The notes: generated from the sequence alone by a model not told the origin. A stretch of 64,000 bases of DNA from Pelargonium tetragonum (GCA_036897445.1 JAYMTL010000091.1:18149-82148); one strand, 5' to 3'; positions 50,831 through 63,648 are shown, counted from the first letter of the stretch. Numbers and translations: made by a program.

Positions 50831-51219
50831 TCTACTTCAGTTAAGTGAACTAAACCTTTCAACTTCCTTTTATTTACGTTTATGATTTACCTTTTTGGAA
50901 GCCCTTTCTAGGCTAATGAAAGGTTCCCTTTTTCTAGAGTATGCAACCCTTTGATTGACAGTTTCATTATATAAGATCTAAGTTCTTTCTTGAGGGGCCT
51001 ATTCTACTTTAAATCAAGCAAAAGGGGTCTATTTCAGAGGAATTTCTTACAATTTCTTCTTTTTCTGGAAACTTGATGCCAATTCTATCTATAGAGAAAT
51101 TCAATTTTTTCTTACTTTTGCTAAGGAGGAAACAGGACTTTTTATAGGCCTGGTTACCCTTGAGAAGTCTTCTATTTCCAAATTCCAAGGAACTTTGAAA
51201 GGGAATTCTTACAATATTT

Positions 51220-52205
51220 AGTACTTTTCATGTAGAGCAATCCTAGATTTTCTAAAACGTTGTTAGCTCAATTCGAGTTTAGGGCTTTTACCATAGTAGA
51301 AATTTGACAAGTTGAAGAGGTTTCCCTTCTGTAAGCACTGAATTTGGGTTAGAAAAAAGGAGTCTAGCATAGCGGTAAAAGTCTGACTTTTTCAATATAA
51401 ACCTTACAAAAAGGGACTCTAGAATTGACTCTTGATACTATCCCCATCTTCGGGCCCCTTACCCTCTATCGATAAACAAAGAAGACATTGAGGAAGATAC
51501 CCTGTAATCAAACTAAAAAACCTAACTAAAAATCAAACCTTATCTTATAGTACATACAATAAGACATAACCTAACTAGTACAAACAAATAACAAATAGGA
51601 AGACTAAGACAAGAATAGGCTGCAAGATAAGATAGAGGAAGGGTACAAGAACTCAAATCAAAAAAGTAAGTCAGCCGGGTCTAGGAATCTAAAACAAAAG
51701 AACAAGAAATCAAGGTCATTGCTGGATTATTCAATATCGAGTTGCGGAGATCCATCTTTCATTTTTAGAGGGGATAAAAGCGAGTTCTTGTTATAAAAGA
51801 TCAAAGCTTTTTCTCAAACCAAGAGAAATTTAGAGTACTTTTCCATATAGGGTGATCGTACTTGAGAACGGGATACCAATTCTATAGTTAAATCGGGCTT
51901 TTTATACATTTGACATATAGAGTGAGCTTACTTTTTATTACTTTACTGTTTTACTGTATAGGAGCAGCTCTACTCTTTTTGGAAGTAGAGGAATTTCCTA
52001 AAATGAAATTCGAGGTTTTCTTACTTTTTCATATAGAGCCAGGTTGTACTTTTTAAAAACGGGGTTGATTTACTTAGCTAGATAGGACTTTATTCATTTT
52101 ACACTAGGTGAATCGTACTTTTTCAATTATGGGGGGATTTCTTAGACTTTTCTTGATTTTACGCTTAGGGGATAAAGGCTTTTTTCAAAACTCGATACCA
52201 ATTCT
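51220..52205 (+). repeat. R6 imperfect tandem array
   Basis: A core of CATATAGGGTGAATCGTACTTTTT type recurs at about 51225, 51833, 51903, 52018, 52088 and 52149. It is often followed by an ACGGG-type word and GATACCAATTCTA (51868-51881, 52188-52201). Spacing in the dense part is 60-115 bp. Copies differ by many substitutions and small indels, so this is an old array. No coding frame or known element matches it. A gap with only weak traces lies between 51.26 and 51.83 kb, where an R1 copy is inserted or interleaved. Confidence 0.55.
51455..51720 (+). repeat. R1 repeat copy, 51.5 kb
   Basis: CTTACCCTCTATCGATAAAC, then AAAGAAGACATTGAGGAAGATACCC, is close to the 49.6 kb copy (CAAAGAAGACATTGA is identical). 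A CTAAAACAAA/AGTCAG-rich tail near 51660-51710 recalls the 49.8 kb tail. Confidence 0.5.
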
Positions 52206-52994
52206 AGCTGGAATCGCCCTCGATAATGTTTCTGCTTCCGGGTAAGGGGCTTTCTACTTGAGAGGAATTACAAATAGATTAGAAGCGGATGGTCCAGCGG
52301 GTCAAGGAGCACCCTAAGAAGTACTGAAATTTGTGATAAATGCGATTCTTCTAGATAGTAAGTTGGGATTTTTGAATTGATATGTAAACGGTCGGATTGA
52401 AAAGCATTTGCATTTGAGGAGTTGCTAAGCCTGTTACTTGGTTCCCAATTAGTAAAGCAGATAAGCTTAGGCGGGATTGAAAGGTCGTTTTGCTAGATCT
52501 AGTGTCAGAAGTTTTTACAAGGAACAAAGGGCTAAGATGTCAAAAAGCTTAGCTGGGTAGAGTCTAATTTGAAAAAGAGAATAGGGGGGATAGATTTCCT
52601 GGTTTGAAAGTTTTACAAAAAGCAGGTAATGCTTTAGTATTTCGGAAAAGTACTCAAACTCATCTAAAATTGACTTTGTCGCCTTTTATTGGAAATTAAG
52701 GAGGGCCCTTTCTAGTCTGAACTAATTGCTTTGGGATTTGAACCTGTTCCTTTTTAATTAAGATGCCGGGGGTTTCTAGTAGTTAGTAAGAGGGCGTAGG
52801 TCCGGTTCATTCCCCTGACGAAGCGATTTCTAAGCGAGTCCCTTTGGGAATAGGAAGAATACCAGTTTAGTGTTAGTGGTTCTACTAGGAGCATAAATAA
52901 AAATAGGGTCTCTTAAAAAGCACCAGGGTATAGCCCTAAAACTAAAGGCTGGGGTTGTAGAGTGGGAATTCGTTTTTACAATTTACAGGTTTAC
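52206..52994. other. Noncoding spacer with an R3 trace
   Basis: Purine-skewed + strand with no coding frame. TTTCCTGGTTTG (52588-52599) and GGAAAAGTACTC (52645-52656) look like the two ends of a shrunken R2 copy. An R3-like word lies at 52725-52748. Confidence 0.4.
52725..52748 (+). repeat. R3 short dispersed repeat, weak copy
   Basis: ATTGCTTTGGGATTTGAACC then TGTT, compared with GTGCTTTGGTATTAGAACTT at 39923. Short and diverged. Confidence 0.3.
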
Positions 52995-53078
52995 AAGGAT
53001 ATACTAGATTCTGGGTTAAGAGAGTTAGGTAGCCCGTGCTAGTAGGGAGAAAATACCATCTCAAGAAAAGTACTCGGG
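52995..53078 (+). repeat. R2 dispersed repeat, copy A
   Basis: AAGGATATACTAGATTCTGG, then GTTAAGAGAGTTAGGTAG, a link of about 25 bp, then CATCTCAAGAAAAGTACTC. The same ordered words occur in copies B and C. No coding frame. Confidence 0.55.
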
Positions 53079-53396
53079 GAATAAAGGACCTAGCTCCGAG
53101 AAAGGGACTAAAAAGGCTTTAGAAAAGGGCGGTAAAACGGGTCAAATGGGCAAAAACTGGGTACCCCAACTGTAGATAATCGAGGTTCTAGATAGAGACT
53201 TTGACACGATTCTTTTTCATCTGTACTCCCATTTTATTCGCTTATTAGCTTTTACAGTGAGTCCTTTGTGAAAAGTAAGGATTTGCTACTTAGACCTGTT
53301 TCTTTGTTTCAATTACTTAGAATTTAGTGGGAGCGCTATAAGGATTGTTTTCTTATGGACTCGTTCTAGCCTTTGTATTGAGTTTCAAGTATCAAG

Positions 53397-53503
53397 TATA
53401 TGGATTTCCTAGCTTTTGGGTTCAGAGGGTTCGGTAGTTTGGTATAGGCAGTTAGGATATCATCTCAATAAAAGTACTCATTCTGAAGGGGACTTGAAAG
53501 GCA
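53397..53503 (+). repeat. R2 dispersed repeat, copy B
   Basis: TATGGATTTCCTAGCTTTTG, then GGTTCAGAGGGTTCGGTAGT, AGGCAGTTAGGATATCATCT and CAATAAAAGTACTCATTCTG. It matches copy C throughout and copy A in the first and last thirds. About 30 bp upstream, GACTCGTTCTAG (53358-53369) recurs at 56823-56834, so the repeated unit may be longer. Confidence 0.6.
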
Positions 53504-56500
53504 CTAATGTGAAATATATGTGTTGTATAGGTAAGCGCCTTACCAAGTAGTGAAATTAATAAGATTTGTATTCCAGGTATTGAGAATTTTTTTTTATAAT
53601 GGAAACAAGTTGCTCTTAGTTCTGCGGAGTTGAAGAAAGGATAGGACTCGTAAACCTGGACATGGAGTTTCTATTTCCCTTTTGACCTTTGAGATACCCT
53701 ATTCCTATTGATGAGAGTTGAGTCCTAAGAATTTCTAAGAGATTGGTTTAGGAAAGAAGTCTATTAATTGTAACATGTAGACTTTGGTTATTAGCAATCC
53801 CGTAAAGTATCTACTCTACCTTACCTTGTAGGAATAGTCAAAATTGAGAGCTCGAAAGTCAAGCATCTCTTATATAATATAGAATACAATTTTTTTCTAT
53901 ACGCAAAGTTCCTTTGTTTGTTTCAAAATAGCTGATATTATATAAACTAGAATTTGACACTTTTGTCTATATTCTCTAGAGTATTTGGGAGGGTACTTTA
54001 GAGATTGAATTATAGCAAAGTAGTTAGATCAAGACTCGAATTTGGTTTTGTACATTCAATTTGTTCTAATATGAACTTCTAGTACCCTGGAATTCTAGGT
54101 ATAAAAGAATTTTCTAATCTAATATCTAATATAGTAAAGATATTCAAGTTCAAGTATTCACTTAGGTAGTCTAGTTCTAGTTTCCATAGCAAGTAAGAAA
54201 CTACCCCACTTCTTATTTAGCTTATAAATTGTCCAGATAGATCCCATATCCTGAAATACCTTAGCTTAAGAGAGCCTTTTAAACAAAGGCAATTTGAGAA
54301 AGAAAACATACGAACCTGACCCATTCTTACTAACTAAGATGACTAGAGAGCTTGATTCTATATAGCATATCTTTTGGAATCTTCTCTTTGTATTTAGTCA
54401 CTTGGAAATTTTATCTTAAACATTGTCAATAGAATTTAGAGTGTATCCGGATCCCGAATTCCTTGCAGAGATACTTTACCACTTTGAAGTTAGCTGAATT
54501 CCGTTATCTTATTAGTTTCCGTTTCTTTGATCTGTCAAATTCCTTGTCCTTGTTGTGAAAGCTCTTCTATTCTAGAAGGATGAAGTAAACTGGCTACTTT
54601 ACTTCTTAATCCATTCTACTCATGTGCAAGAGTCCGCCTTCTTACTATACAAGAGCTCTCTAAGATTGAATTTCCTGTTATTGGCATTTTTTTAGTTAGT
54701 CCTGTAAGTTTGATTCTCATCAGTAGTAGTTTAGTACATTCCCTTTCTTGTAATAGATCTTCCTTGAATCCTAAAAGCAAGAATGTCAAAGCCGAAAGAA
54801 TACGTTTAAGTTCTGGTATGGTCTGGCTATAAAAGGAACTCCTAGGAAGATTAAAAAAAAAAGACCTATACCAAGAGCGAGAATTCTATTCATAGAGTTA
54901 TAAAAATCAGGTAAGGGAAATTCTTAGGACTGTACTCTAACAAAGCAAATAAAACACAGGAAGACATTTTCTGTCTTAGCTTAGAATACAAAGTCAGTGG
55001 TTTAGAGAGAAAACTATAGAAACTCTGGAAAATTCTTAGGAAAATGGAAAATCTTTCACTAGGCAGAGCATTTTTGGATTGACGGGTATCTCATGAGTTC
55101 AAATACTAAGAATCCTACTGGAGGACTCTGATTTCAAAGTTATCCGTGGAACTCGCTCTTAATTTGAATAACTAAGGGGAATTGAACCTGCGATCTCGTA
55201 TTTTTACAGAGCCGCTTTAACAAGAGAAAATGAAGAATCCCGACTCCTATTAGTCTAAGATAGGCTCCCCTTGCTAATAATATCTTTTAGATATACTTAT
55301 AGTGGATTTCTTATATTATATAAGCGATTTGAGTTGATGAAAAGAACAAATAAGTATAGGAAGATCCTAATAGCTAAAAAGTGGTATAGTGGTACGGAAG
55401 CAAGTATATAGGTATAATAAGAAGCGGGTAAGAACCTAGTCAAAAGGGTCTTTCGCGAATCTGCTATCTTTTGCGAAAGTATAATAAATAAAGTAGAACT
55501 AGAGGTCTCCTACATGGAGAGGTGATCTTAACCGTGCATGCAACTTTTTTATGACCCACTCTTTGAAAAACCCAATTCACACGAGTTTATTCTACATTTA
55601 CGAAAGACGCTTCTATATTTATAACAACGACCTAGTTGCTGAGTTTTAGTCTTTATAATAGAGTCGCCGGCTTATTCCACTAACAACAAAGTTAGAGTCT
55701 TCCATAGTCGTTCTATTTTTTAAGTACTCAGAAGTCCTGTTGTTTTTAGCTCATTAGTTTATAGTAAGGGTAAACAAAGAAGTCTTATGGTCCACCAGAT
55801 ATAGACTGAGTATGAAAACGGAAAAATCTAAATAAAGAAGGGTTCTGATGCCCCTCAAATTCCTGCCCATTACGAGTTTCTAGAAGAAGGGCGAACAAGA
55901 TTTTGCACAAGAGTGAAGGATTTTATTTCACTTATTTAGTAAGCTTTTTACTAGAAAGATGAGTGATACGCTAACACAGAGCAAGAGTAAAGTAAAGGAA
56001 CACCCTTTTACTGAGCTCGAGTCTACAACTTGATGAAATGTTTTTATTACCGCGGGCCCTTTAAGTTTTTGGGAAATAGGATCCGTTATATAGCACAAAT
56101 TTACCTTATTTCTCCTTATCGGGTAACAAAATTGAACAGTTCAAATCAAGCAGCATTTCTATCTATTCTATTATCCATTAGGTTAGGAGACACCGTCGGG
56201 GCGTCAGCCTATAGTACTTTGTGCCCTTATTTTTTATCAAAGAATTTCCAGTTTTAAGATTTCAATCTCCCCTTATTCGTGAGACAGAAGCTTTAGGGTC
56301 ACCCCAAATAGGGGATTCCTTATATATAGCAATCCCCAAACAAATTTAGCTCTACTTTCGTGGGCACTCTATACTTCATTTTTGTACAAAAGCACAGATC
56401 TAGAAGAATCAAAGACCTTTCATAAACTTTTGAGATAGAAAGTGTATGATCGCCCTATACGACGGAAAATGCATAAAACCCGTTTCTAGTTAATAAAGCG

Positions 56501-57153
56501 GAACTCCCCTTCAATAAAAAGGAGTCTTTCCCTGTACTAAAAAGGAATAAAAATTGGATTTTCACTAACAAGTGCCTCCAAGTTCCTGAAAAGTACGTTC
56601 GCTATATAGTAAAAGTAAGCAAAACCGGTCTAAAAAGCGGAAAGGCCCAACTGATGATAAACGATATTCTAAACATGTTGGGTAGTAACATTAGCATTGT
56701 TTTTGAATTTAGCTTTGACTCGAAAGTCTTTCGTTAAAAGTAAAAGAGAGTAGTTGTCTCCAGTTCCTGTGTTTCCAATGGAAGCAGCTGTGTAGTAGTA
56801 GATAAAAGATTGGTTCCTTTTTGACTCGTTCTAGTGTAAGGTAAGAGTATGTAGGAGGCAGGTTTTCCTTCTGCTGTTTTATGAGTTAGATTTAACCTGT
56901 CTTTTTAGTTGTTATAGAACAGGGATTTGTATTATGAATTTTGAGAGCAGTAAGCAGAGGGATAAACAAAGTCGCCCAGTAAGAAGTTTGATGGGTTATA
57001 ATATAAGGGGTTTCAATTCTGGATAATGATAATGGAAGAGACTTTTTTTGGAGTAGTGGAGTATAAAGAATAAAGAACCCAGGGTTTCTGTTTTAAGTAG
57101 AGAAGTAAGAGTTTCTTTCTTTGCTTATTGGCTTGCTTTAATAGGGTTTTACC
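53504..57153. other. Noncoding stretch
   Basis: Mixed texture. The frame at 56030-56257 (75 codons) is unsupported. On the minus strand near 55182 GGTTCAATTCCCCTT looks like a T-loop, but the stem does not pair. A short R4 match (GGCAGGTTTTCC) is at 56858-56869. No gene is seen. Confidence 0.45.
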
Positions 57154-57268
57154 CGGATATAAATTGACTAGCCTTTCGGGTTAATAGAGAGTTCGACGGG
57201 TAAACTGGGATAGATAGTTGGATAGCATTTCTCAATAGAAGTACTCACCCTAAAAAGGGGTTGCAAAT
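57154..57268 (+). repeat. R2 dispersed repeat, copy C
   Basis: CGGATATAAATTGACTAGCC, then TTTCGGGTTAATAGAGAGTT, TAGATAGTTGGATAGCATTT and CTCAATAGAAGTACTCACCC. This is the longest and best-ordered R2 copy. Copy D repeats its first 40 bp. Confidence 0.6.
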
Positions 57269-57680
57269 AATTAGAATTTGGGGATCCTTGGGTTGACCGG
57301 GTTAGACAGGAAAATCCCTTTCTTTCTTTAAGTTTAAGCTTTTTTCTCGTCGATAGGTTGGTTTTACAAGATATTCGTAATGAAAGTGAGATTTTATGCT
57401 TAAAAAGGAGTGGGTATCGCTATAGATCTTCTAGGATCTTTTTATTAGGTTTGATTTGACGAGTACGCGGGTCTAGGTGAAAGTCTACACCCCGGCTTCC
57501 TGAAGCTACTGAAGTCGATGGATTCTAAGGAAATTCGGTAGGGTCTTTTTTAAGAGTAAGGGCGGCTTCCTATTCCTAAAGAAAAGAAGAAGAAGTTAGG
57601 CCCACAAGGTAATTTCATTTTGTTTTAGTGCACTTCAGGATTACCTTACAAGAAAAGAGGGGGGAGATGATCTCCTGAGC

Positions 57681-57756
57681 AAGTAGGTTTTCCTGTTATT
57701 GGGTCCTTACTTCTTGATAGGTTCTTTAACGAGACAGGGAGTTTGAACGAGTCAGC
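57681..57756 (+). repeat. R4 dispersed repeat, copy 2
   Basis: CAAGTAGGTTTTCCTGTTAT through TTCTTTAACGAGACAGGGAG. It aligns with 39783-39860. In this region R4 sits between R2 copies C and D, which suggests that R2 and R4 belong to one larger, broken unit. Confidence 0.55.
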
Positions 57757-57815
57757 AAGTCGGAAACAGGGTTTTTCCAGTACTAGATCAATGGGGTTTT
57801 GTTATGAAAGAAAGT

Positions 57816-57860
57816 AAGGATATAGATTGACTAGCTTTCGTTAATTCGTTAAGTAGGAGG
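57816..57860 (+). repeat. R2 dispersed repeat, partial copy D
   Basis: AAGGATATAGATTGACTAGC then TTTCGTTAATTCGTTAAG, close to the first 40 bp of copy C. The 3' half is missing or unrecognisable. Confidence 0.55.
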
Positions 57861-59562
57861 GTTCCCTTGGTTAAGAGGCTTTGTTAAAAGGACTCCGGGA
57901 ATCGAATAAGAAAGGCAAGTCGGTAACAGATATACTAGCATATTTGTATTCAGTTTATACCCACATTTTCTATTTTCTATAAGTGTGAGGGATAACCCTT
58001 TTCTTATTATAGACTACCCAAAACTATAAAGTATTGCCTATTCCATGTGTTTTTGCTAACTCTCGTCACAATTGCTCTGAGGCCCCGTTGAGACAGTATA
58101 GGAGGGACTTTTCTGCTCCGTTGGGTAGACGTAAGAATTTATATAAACTTTAGGGGCGGTAATCCGGAAATGGCCCAAATTGTAGCTGAAAATCCGCTAA
58201 GTATAGCTATCGGGTTTACTATCTTTCTTTATTTGTGAAGAAGGTTTCCAGGGTTTTGGCATCAAAAGTTCTAGTTAGGTCTAGTTCTGGAGAAGACGTG
58301 AAGTTTTGGGTGCATAAGTTTATGAAGAAGGGTCAGCCTCTTAATATAGCTAAAAGAAGCGCTTCGTCCGTAAGGTAAGTAAGATAAGAAAGAGACTCAA
58401 ACTTTATTATTACCCCTTGTCAAGTTTAGGGTTATAGGTTTGACTTTTTAGTTTCGATTTCATTTTTCACCTTACAACTAAGTAAGAAAGTCTAGAAAAC
58501 CTAAGAGACTTCTGAAGCCTTTGAAAAGGAAATGCAAAGGAGGGTCTAATCACTATTAAGTTTTATCTTACTATACTACTTAAGAATCTTGTATGAAATA
58601 CAATGTAGTTATATGGAATGGAAGAGGTCAATATATCGCGGTCAACCTTCTGGTCATACAGGAAATCCTTTTCGCTTTATATGCGCTACGCTTCCCTTCC
58701 CTGCAGTTCACTGGTCTTAGGCGAGATACCGGTTTCACCCAAAATCTAAATAAGGGACCTGTCTAAAAAGGTTTTAACAGATGATATTACAGAGTCTCCA
58801 CTTGATACCCAATTTCCAATGCCACTTGCTTCAGGGATTTGGGATCTTTTCATAACTAAGAAATGACTTTTCTTAAATGAAATAAAATATTAAGGAGTTC
58901 CATATAAAAAAAATAGCAAGTTAAAGTCAGACTGCCAAAAAAGAAGTGAGAATAGGGCAAATTCAGGTATTTTCCTATAAGAAACAAGATTCGACCCCAC
59001 CTTCGGAGTTCTAGTCTTATCTTATTTGTAGAAGCAAGAGAAGGAACAGCAGGAGCCGTGAGACTCTTCTTATTGAAGAGAATAGGGATGGTCTTCTAAC
59101 CAGGGAGACTTTTGCTATGAAACTTATGGTTGTTGTTGCTTGTAGCTATTATCTTCTTTCCTGTCATAGCTTATTGTAGTTATTCTAGCTATATTCTATA
59201 GTAGGAGTTTGTTCTATTCTATTAGTTATTCTTAGTTAGTTGTTTAAGGTATACTACCCCCTCTTTTTAATTACTCTATAGGGATGATGGAAACTTAGAA
59301 GTAAATAGAGAGTGACTTTTACCGACCGGACTTTAGCATAGCGGCGGGAGATGCTGGTAATAATTAGGATAGTACATTCATACACAATAGGAACACTAAT
59401 GCTTCTGTCTTTCTGTATTCTTGACTTTGACTTACATTTTGTTCTTGGCTTTGATTTTAAACTTATTTAGAGTTATAAGTTATAGTATAGTCTTTAGAAG
59501 CTTTATTAGATAGAAGGAAAAATAGGGAGTCTTACTCAGAAACATATAAAAAAAGGTTCTAG

Positions 59563-59730
59563 AACCAAGTAAAACAAAAAACTTGCTACTCTTCCCGCAC
59601 TGCTCCAGCTCCTGCCTACCCTGTTGCTACTTTTAAGAAACAGAGTCTAACTCTAGCTCCGAATAAAGTTAGGTGGAGATTAAGGCTAAGACAAACCGAA
59701 GTTCTCAAAATTGCTCGTAATTTTTATTAA
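59563..59730 (+). other. Open frame with R1-tail-like block, no start codon
   Basis: The frame is open from the TAG at 59560 to the TAA at 59728 (55 codons plus stop) and has no ATG. The product has an APAPAYPVATFKKQ stretch, then a basic Arg/Leu-rich tail. The order of a CT-rich block, then AAGAAACAG, then CTCTAGCTCC-AATAAA resembles the 7.87 kb R1 copy (AAGAAGAATCAG, then CTTAGCTCCAATAAA). Probably a worn fragment of the R1 tail. No family is recognised. Confidence 0.2.
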
Positions 59731-62700
59731 ACCCGACTTACACGGGATTCGTTTCTCTTTATGGAAACAGATACTTAAAGAATAGTACAAAATAGATTTA
59801 CGAGTGGTCCGTGCTTTGCGGCCCTTTTTACTGCGAAGTACAGCTATATAACAGGGGGGCGAATAAGGATTTTATACAAATTGACATGAAATGAAAGGGG
59901 AATTTGAATATAACGATAACTTATCCGCTGCTTCGCTAAAAACTATATAGCAAAAATCTATTTATAGTGCTTTCTACAGGGTTTTGCTTTACTATAAAAA
60001 CTAGAAATTACTCACAAAAACCCTTAAGGACACACCCCGGCATGCTATAAACTTTTCTAAATAAATAAGAAGGGCCCTTTGTTTGTCATTTGTCCTGTAT
60101 ACCATACCTATCAGATCGTAGGGTTTTGAACCTTAAAAAGGGACTAAATAAGGACCTCCTCCTTTTTAAAGTATGGAACCTATTGGGATATGCTTATTAA
60201 GTAATACAAAGCCAGTGGGAGTTATCATCTGTTAGAATTGTTACAACACAGTACTAAAGTTTCAGCCTTATCTTTCTTATATCTTACTAGATATAAGAAC
60301 TCCTTTTGAGTAAGACGCACTTAAGGGCTCTTTTTTGGATTCACATTTTCAGGAATTCCTTTAGTTTGAGTAGGCCCTTTTCATTTTAAAGTCCTTTGTC
60401 AATCTTGAGATACTAAGGGAACTCTCTTTTTTTAGATCTATAAAAAGGGTTGACTTCAGAAAGAAAGCGCTGGAATTTCTTTTAAGAACAAATTAGAGTA
60501 ACAAGAGACTCTTTCTAGGAAGAATTCCTGAGGCATAAGGGCCCCAGGTTGCCTGAAGTAAGGGTATATCTCTTCTGTTGTACTAGTCCTTTGTCCTCTT
60601 CTCAAAGTCTTAGTATAGTACCAGCAAAAGCTAAGAATAGAGAATAGAATTGTATCCGGAGTGGTTTAGGAAACTACCCGAACCCCTATTATCTTTTTTC
60701 TTATTATATACGTTATATGTCTTTTCTTCGACCAATCAAGATTCAATCTGGATTCAGATGCAAAGGTCCTATTACAAACAAGAAATTTATACAGAATTTT
60801 AAAAACCTTAGCTAGGGAGGGATCTCAGAGTCTCGGGTCTTTGAATTGCTGATTTTCTAGTTTTCATTCCCTTATAAAAAAGACTCTGTTTTTTCTTTAC
60901 TAGACTGACTGTAAACTCCCATAGGAAGTGTTAGATCCTATATGATAAAAGTACTCTAACAAAGAGTATTTCGGATTATGTAAATTCTCACTCAGGTACG
61001 AATTTACCGATAGTTTCTTGGCTAACACTTTGTTTTTCTGGTATTCCCCCCAGATTCATAATTGAATGAAAAAAGGTCTCGAAAAGAGGGAAACACTTTT
61101 TTTTTAGGTTAGGATAGGAGGAAACCTAAGCTTTTATAGGGCTTAGAACAAAGTAAACTACTTTATTAAGTCTTTCATGAAAAAGGGTAAATAGGGGAAT
61201 TTCCTAGAATTTAGATTCAATTCCTCCTAAAATTACACTACCTAGTCTAGTAGAGGCTCTCCTTATCTTTCAATTAAACTATGTACTGTTCTCTAACCTG
61301 GATTTCCTTTGTCAAAAACCCCATATGAAGAATCCCCTGAGCTTGTTGTAACAATATAAGGGACCCCCTTCTTTTATGGATGCTAGAGGCTTTCCTTGTT
61401 CGGAGTCTAGATAAATTTGAGTTGAAAATAACTACATATAAGGATAGTACAATGCTTCAGTGTCAATAAGTGCTATCCAGTTAGGAGATTCCCGTTAATA
61501 AAAATAGAGAAGTGGGAGATTCTAAATTCATTTATGAGCTCTTATAAAGTCCCCGAACTTCTAGGAAAAAAACAAAAAGCGCGTGTTCCAGGTTTAGGAG
61601 GGATGTAAGTAAGAGATTTTACTGGATATTCCAAGTGTCTGAGGGAATAAGGTAACCCTATGTGATATGAAGGATGAATTGAGCTAGAGTATTTTCACGG
61701 ATCCAGGAAAGAATAACTACAAGTTTTACTGAACAAGGTATAAAAACGAAGTAATCTTGAATCTTTTGGAGGATAACCTAATCCTCTTCTGGTTAAAATA
61801 AATAGAAAGGTAAACTCAACTTTTATCAGCGCCAGGTTTTAAAACCTAAGGAATTCCTAAAAGTCTAGAGGAGCTTCTAAAAAGCACAGATAATGAAATA
61901 AACAGAGCCTAACTCTGCTTTCTGGAATTAGGGAGCCCTTTAGAATTGCTGAGGGTCAAAAAACCAGGGGCTATAAGGAAAAAAGAACTTGGGAAAAAGG
62001 AAAGCATTGAGCGACCGAAAGCTTTTGAAATCTCAATAACAATAAATAGGTGAAGCGTATGTAATCGATCTTACTATTAGACTATGAGATGCACAGTTCT
62101 AAAGTCTAAAGATACGTAAAAAGTATACCTTGTTTAATAAAGGGACCTGGAAGGAAGGGGTACAATAATTTTCAGGATGCCGAGGGTTTTAAATCTTCTC
62201 GAAAGGTAAACCGAAGATAGAGTGCTCTTTTTAAAAAGTAGAGAAAAAGGAGGCGTTTTCCTGATATGTTACGCTTTGAGTATCTAGGACTAAAGTCATA
62301 GGAGATGCTGGAAGGGGGTAGTCTAACTTGTTTTTTTGCTATTCTGGATAAGTTTGGGTTATTCTATTTAATCCAAGATTCTTTTTTCTTTAGCCTTTTG
62401 TATTGTATTTAGAAAGGGTTGCCTATTTATTAGGTAGCTAACTTTGACGAAGAAGTAAGACTAAGCTGTTGGTTATTAAGGTATCTGGGTTCTATTATTA
62501 TACTCTATTTCTTTACATCAACCTTCCTACGCAAAGCTGCAATAGACTTACCTAGAATTCCCTAAGTTTGTATACTCATTAACGATAAGAGCTTAGAGCA
62601 AGAGGGATAAACTTAGCAACAATATCTATCTAACTAATGCATATTATTAATAGCTAGGAGAAAGGTGGGTTTTTAAAGTAAGGAGTTCCTTCTTTTAGTT

Positions 62701-63648
62701 AGGGCGCTAAAACGTAGTTATTTAGGAAGTTCTAATAGATATATGTTAGGGGTAGATGTAGCCCTAAAAGAGATCTTATCCGAGTTTGAGTGTTAAGGTG
62801 GGGAGTCGCAAGGGACGATTAAAGGTAAGAAATACATAGGTATAAAGACTAGTAAGGTTAGCTCAAGAGTATTTATGATACAGATAGCGAAAAGCTCTGA
62901 ATCCGAATAAGATAGATTTGAATAAGAAAAATAGGAAAGGTATGATATAGGGTAATAGAATAGTAAGAAGAACCAAAGTAAGCTGTTTTGCTGCAACGGA
63001 TACTGAAAAGTACAGGAGGCTTTTGAATTGGATATGTTTTTAACTATCGGAGTACTGAATCTGCCTTGTCAAAGAGAAGCTCTGGGGTTGTATAGAATAG
63101 GAAATTCTTATCCGATTGCCTGATGGTAAAAGCACAGACTCCCGCAGTAATTAAAGATATGCGAGTATCCCCTTACTGGTTTTTATCTCAATAAAGGGTT
63201 ACGGATTCTCAGGCAGACCCTCCAGGGAAACCCGTTTGTTAACTGTTTACGAGGAAAACATTCATCATTCAAGATACTAAACCCGTGAAAAAAATGCTAA
63301 CTCGCAAAATACTCCTCATTTGTATCCATTTGTTTCACTCTCTTATATTATCCGTTGTGCTTGAATACTACTATCTTTCTTCAGCTCTCAAAGGAAGAGT
63401 TCAGCCCGCTCGGTTTACTGTCAATAGGTGCTAAATACCTAAGCTAAGTTGAAAAAAGGAAATGACTCTTGACGATCCTGAATTGGGTGCTTTGGAACTC
63501 CCTTGAATTTGAGTACCTTGAGTTTGAATGCCTTTAAAAAACTTCTGGGCTATGAGACATATATGGTAGATGGAAGAAACCTAATTCCTCTCAAGGGCTA
63601 TAGGCAATTACTAAAGCCCGCAAGCTAATACGGAGGAAAATCCCTGTC

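Noticed and set aside
51359-51425. GAGTC...GACTC ends 60 bp apart around TAGCATAGCGGTAAAAG, looking like a small tRNA
   Set aside because: No T-loop and no anticodon stem. A five-base inverted repeat is expected by chance.
49391-52205. Regular repeats considered as a CRISPR array
   Set aside because: Repeats are highly diverged, of unequal spacing and unit length, and there are no cas-like genes. This is an old degenerate array.
55175-55260. Minus-strand T-loop-like GGTTCAATTCCCC with upstream tRNA-like text
   Set aside because: The T stem does not pair beyond two bases, and no anticodon or acceptor stem can be made.
63110-63180. CCTGATGGTAAAAGC, D-arm-like, near the right end
   Set aside because: No consistent D stem and no downstream T-arm.
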